DNA of 7,249 nucleotides from Hadesarchaea archaeon. Its GTDB lineage: Archaea > Hadarchaeota > Hadarchaeia > Hadarchaeales > Hadarchaeaceae. Made by a program: the position numbers and the translations under genes. Location: positions 1 to 7,249 of the forward strand of contig JACIWF010000061.1 of NCBI GenBank assembly GCA_014361095.1, given 5' to 3'. How positions within the stretch are numbered: position 1 is the first letter of the stretch; every line of letters starts with the position of its first letter. Below are positions 4,933-7,249 of this stretch, one piece after another. Below the pieces are notes generated by a model. It saw only the letters and a list, made by a program, of their open reading frames with translations. It was not told the DNA's origin and ran no database searches.

Positions 4933-6125
4933 TGCTTCTTGATGATGAAATAGTCAAGCTCGTTGGAATGCCTGAGAAGGCCTATAAGCTGCTCAGCGAG
5001 CCGGACCGGATTATAAGGTGCAGGATAAGAAGGCATATTCCTGGCGTCAGCGGTTTCATCTACGTTTATCTCGTCTATCACAGTGCCGCCCGCGGCCCAC
5101 CGGGCAAAGGCGGGGTGAGAATGTCAAGTGACGTTACTCTTGAAGAGGTCGCCCAGCTAGCTGAGATAATGACGTACAAAAATGCACTGATGGATTTACC
5201 TTTTGGCGGGGCCAAGTCCGGCATAGCTGCCGATAGCAATCTGCCACCTGCAACCAAACAGATCATCATGGAGGGGTATGCGCATGAACTTAGAAACGAG
5301 CTTCTTTCGGGGAACTATGTTCCTGCCCCTGATTTGGGAACCGGACCTAGAGAGATGGCTGTGATTTTCGGGGAAACACACATCAGGGAATCGGTGACCG
5401 GGAAGCCCATCGGTATTGGTGGCCTGCCTGGGAGAAAGGAGGCAACAGGTTACGGTGTTTCGGTGGTCTCGGAGCGATCTGTTCAGGAGTTTTTGAAGAA
5501 GGACATCTCAGACGTTACGGTTGCTGTGCAGGGGTTCGGAAATGTTGGCTCATGGACCTGTGAATTCTTGTCAAAGATGGGTGCCAAAATAGTTGCTGTT
5601 TCGGATGTGCGTGGCGGGACTTTTCATAAAGATGGCATCGATATCGCGAAGCTTAAAGAGCATGTCCAGAGAACGGGCACGGTGTTCGGCTTTGGCGGAA
5701 GCCAAATAACCAACCAGAAACTACTTGAGCTGGAAGTTGATCTGCTTATCCCTGCCGCTGTCGGCGGGGTGATAACAAAGGACAATGCTGCGAATGTCAA
5801 AGCGGATTTGATAGTTGAAGGCGCAAATGCTCCGGTCACCAAAGAGGCCGACGAAATTCTGCTCAGGAATAAAAAAATAGTGGTCCCTGATTTTCTGGCC
5901 AATGCTGGAGGCGTGGTGGCAAGCTACGATGAATGGCGAAAGGGTAAATCAGGGACTAGGACTAAAAAAGAGGAAACCTTTGCCACGATAAAAGAAACGC
6001 TTCTGGAAGCATTCGATGAAACGCTAAAGTTTTCAGTGGAGAAAGGCGCAAGTTTGAGAAAGTCAGCGCTGGCGCTGGCGGCTTCCCGGATTGTCGAGAC
6101 CATGGATGCTAGAGGTTGGCTCTAA
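4932..6125 (+). CDS. gdhA: Glutamate dehydrogenase family enzyme (Glu/Leu/Phe/Val DH)
   Basis: Reversible oxidative deamination of an amino acid, most probably glutamate to 2-oxoglutarate and ammonia; 397 aa. Family residues are in place: K59 in GKGGVR, K83 in TYKN, catalytic K95 in FGGAKSG, D134 in PAPDLGT, GRKEATGYGV (167-176), the nucleotide fold GFGNVG (201-206), and S331 in NAGGVVASYDEW. The spacing matches K89/K113/K125/D165 of clostridial GDH to within one residue, and K59 plus S331 would bind the glutamate gamma-carboxylate. Minor departures are an extra Gly before K59 (GPPGKGG) and GGAKSG for GGAKGG, so another amino acid cannot be excluded. The frame stays open back to ATG 4842 inside thrC, but GGAGGGTGA (4916-4924), 7 nt before ATG 4932, decides the start. 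This ATG overlaps the thrC stop by one base, so it belongs to the threonine operon. Confidence 0.85.
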   Translation: MLLDDEIVKLVGMPEKAYKLLSEPDRIIRCRIRRHIPGVSGFIYVYLVYHSAARGPPGKGGVRMSSDVTLEEVAQLAEIMTYKNALMDLPFGGAKSGIAADSNLPPATKQIIMEGYAHELRNELLSGNYVPAPDLGTGPREMAVIFGETHIRESVTGKPIGIGGLPGRKEATGYGVSVVSERSVQEFLKKDISDVTVAVQGFGNVGSWTCEFLSKMGAKIVAVSDVRGGTFHKDGIDIAKLKEHVQRTGTVFGFGGSQITNQKLLELEVDLLIPAAVGGVITKDNAANVKADLIVEGANAPVTKEADEILLRNKKIVVPDFLANAGGVVASYDEWRKGKSGTRTKKEETFATIKETLLEAFDETLKFSVEKGASLRKSALALAASRIVETMDARGWL

Positions 6126-6160
6126 AATCAATCTATCAATCACTCTATCCTTGTTTTTTG
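6126..6160. terminator. Convergent gene junction with T-run for the plus strand
   Basis: Only 14 nt separate the gdhA stop from the amidohydrolase stop. TTGTTTTTTG at 6151-6160, inside the amidohydrolase 3' coding end, would serve as the T-rich termination signal of the threonine operon. On the minus strand only a weak TTTT (opposite 6124-6127) overlaps the gdhA stop. The two transcripts therefore probably overlap at their 3' ends. Confidence 0.4.
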
Positions 6161-7249
6161 TCCAGACGATTGGTCGGTCTTCGCGATTTTACCTTTTTTA
6201 ATTACAAAACTTCTTTCAGCTTGAAACACGATTGCCTCCCAGGGAGTTTCAGCATCCAGCACTACTAGATCCGCCCTGCCGCCTTCTTTAATTCCATAAT
6301 TTCTTATTATCCCTGTGGCCTTTGCCGGAGCCTCAGTTCCCATCTCCAATAGCGTCGCAAAAGCTCGTTTGCCGTCAAGTCTTTGGTGGTAAGCCAAGAA
6401 AAGCGCTGCCAGCAGCATGTCTCCGTTTCCCAGCGGATTATAACCGTCATTGAAGTTGTCGGTGGCGTAGGCGACATTAACTCCAGAATCAAGTAAATCT
6501 TTCACTCGGGTAATTCCATTTGGCTTGCCATTCCGACCAAGAATGTATATGTTTGTGAATGGATTCGCGATTATACTCATCTCGGCCTCACGAACCTTTT
6601 CGATCACTCTTTTGGCCTTTTCCGGGTCGTAGGCTGACAGCGCGCTGCAGTGGCTTGCCACCACTTTTCCTTCATATCCATTTTCCAGAGTTTTTTCGGC
6701 GTAAAGCTCCAAAACTTGACTTTTCGGGTCGTTGGTTTCGTCGACATGCAGGTCAATATTTGCTTTGTATCGTTTTGCTATGTCAAAAATAATATCCAGA
6801 TATCCCTCAGGATCTGGATCCACATTTGGCAAGCCGCCCACAATGTCGGCGCCAAGTTTCATCGCCTGCTTCAGAAGAGATTCACCCTCACTTGACCTTG
6901 TTAATGGCTCCCGGGAAGGAAAGGCAACCAGCTGCAGGTCCATCCAATTCATACACTCCTTTTTGAATTCCAGCATGGCCTTTAACTCCCTCAACCCAAA
7001 CAATCTATCGACGTTAACGTGGGTTCTTATTGCGGTTGTGCCCCTTTTTAGGACAGTTAGCGCTGCTTTTCTCGCCACCTCTTTCACACCTTCATGACCA
7101 ATCGATTTTCTCCCTTCCCTGATGATTTTCTCTGATTCTTCGTGAGTTCGTGGAATCCATTTTGCGTCGCCACCAAGGCAGGCGTGATCTAGATGCATAT
7201 GTGAGTCCACAAAACCCGGAATGGTTAATCTTCCGCCCGCATCTAATTT
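6140..7249 (-). CDS. Cytosine-deaminase-like amidohydrolase, N-terminus outside window
   Basis: Partial gene: 369 residues are visible and the frame is open to the right edge. GTG 7210 is not the true start, because the preceding codons read KLDAGGRLTIPGF, the normal lead-in to the metal site of this family. Counting from that GTG as residue 1, metal ligands and catalytic residues are H4-x-H6 (HMHLD), H155 and E158 (HVDE), H187 (SHCSAL), and D251 (ATDNFNDGYNPLG), matching the cytosine deaminase CodA group of metal-dependent hydrolases. GRADLVVLDAETPWEAI near the C-terminus is the usual beta-sandwich ending. CodA has a pyrimidine-binding Gln in its AFPQEG segment; here it is AFPSREP (97-103), so cytosine may not be the substrate. 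The likely reaction is deamination or ring/amide hydrolysis of a small heterocycle. It converges on gdhA with 14 nt between stops. Confidence 0.85.
   Translation of the reverse strand, partial: KLDAGGRLTIPGFVDSHMHLDHACLGGDAKWIPRTHEESEKIIREGRKSIGHEGVKEVARKAALTVLKRGTTAIRTHVNVDRLFGLRELKAMLEFKKECMNWMDLQLVAFPSREPLTRSSEGESLLKQAMKLGADIVGGLPNVDPDPEGYLDIIFDIAKRYKANIDLHVDETNDPKSQVLELYAEKTLENGYEGKVVASHCSALSAYDPEKAKRVIEKVREAEMSIIANPFTNIYILGRNGKPNGITRVKDLLDSGVNVAYATDNFNDGYNPLGNGDMLLAALFLAYHQRLDGKRAFATLLEMGTEAPAKATGIIRNYGIKEGGRADLVVLDAETPWEAIVFQAERSFVIKKGKIAKTDQSSGQKTRIE

Noticed and set aside
6732..7097. Plus-strand ORF of 121 codons opposite the amidohydrolase
   Set aside because: It lies antisense to conserved catalytic regions of the amidohydrolase and its composition is unlike the neighbouring proteins.
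1..7249. CRISPR array, defence island, transposon or prophage
   Set aside because: No repeat-spacer pattern, terminal inverted repeats, transposase, integrase, nuclease or Cas-like motifs were seen; the genes are metabolic or chaperone, apart from the primase-like protein and the unassigned microprotein.

Overview
The window looks archaeal. Every plausible promoter is an AT-rich TATA-type box about 25 bp upstream of a start or short leader. Coding is dense, several genes start with TTG, and the families present are typical of archaea: a stand-alone primase-small-subunit-like protein, an archaeal Hsp20, a short homoserine dehydrogenase paired with a separate ACT-domain protein, and a threonine synthase with an N-terminal zinc ribbon. 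I cannot name a species; an uncultured euryarchaeote-like or Bathyarchaeia/Hadarchaeota-like lineage would fit, but this is inference.

Layout. Positions 1-116 hold an AT-rich promoter-like stretch and a GC-rich leader that can fold in two mutually exclusive ways. 117-959 encodes a primase/LigD-polymerase-like protein whose catalytic residues appear to have been replaced. 960-1306 is a 347-nt non-coding stretch that begins with a terminator-like hairpin and ends with a promoter. 1307-1438 is a 43-residue protein with eight cysteines in two CCxxC units. It is followed by a T-rich terminator, then a small heat-shock protein (1510-2115) with its own promoter.

2217-6125 is a tightly packed four-gene unit: tandem-ACT regulator, homoserine dehydrogenase, threonine synthase, and a glutamate-dehydrogenase-family enzyme. 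The junctions are 1-bp overlap, 2-nt gap and 1-bp overlap, so one mRNA with translational coupling is likely. Together they would take aspartate semialdehyde to homoserine, later O-phosphohomoserine to threonine, with the ACT protein as probable amino-acid sensor and the dehydrogenase linking ammonia and glutamate to the pathway. Homoserine kinase, aspartokinase and aspartate-semialdehyde dehydrogenase are not in the window.

Convergent to this operon, with only 14 nt between stop codons, is a cytosine-deaminase-like amidohydrolase on the minus strand whose N-terminus runs off the right edge. Its metal ligands are intact, but the residue that should correspond to the pyrimidine-binding Gln of CodA is Ser.

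No tRNA, rRNA, CRISPR array, insertion sequence or phage gene was seen. The strongest leads are the catalytically degenerate primase-like protein with its odd leader and the duplicated-motif cysteine microprotein. The threonine operon is well supported and mostly conventional apart from the embedded dehydrogenase.
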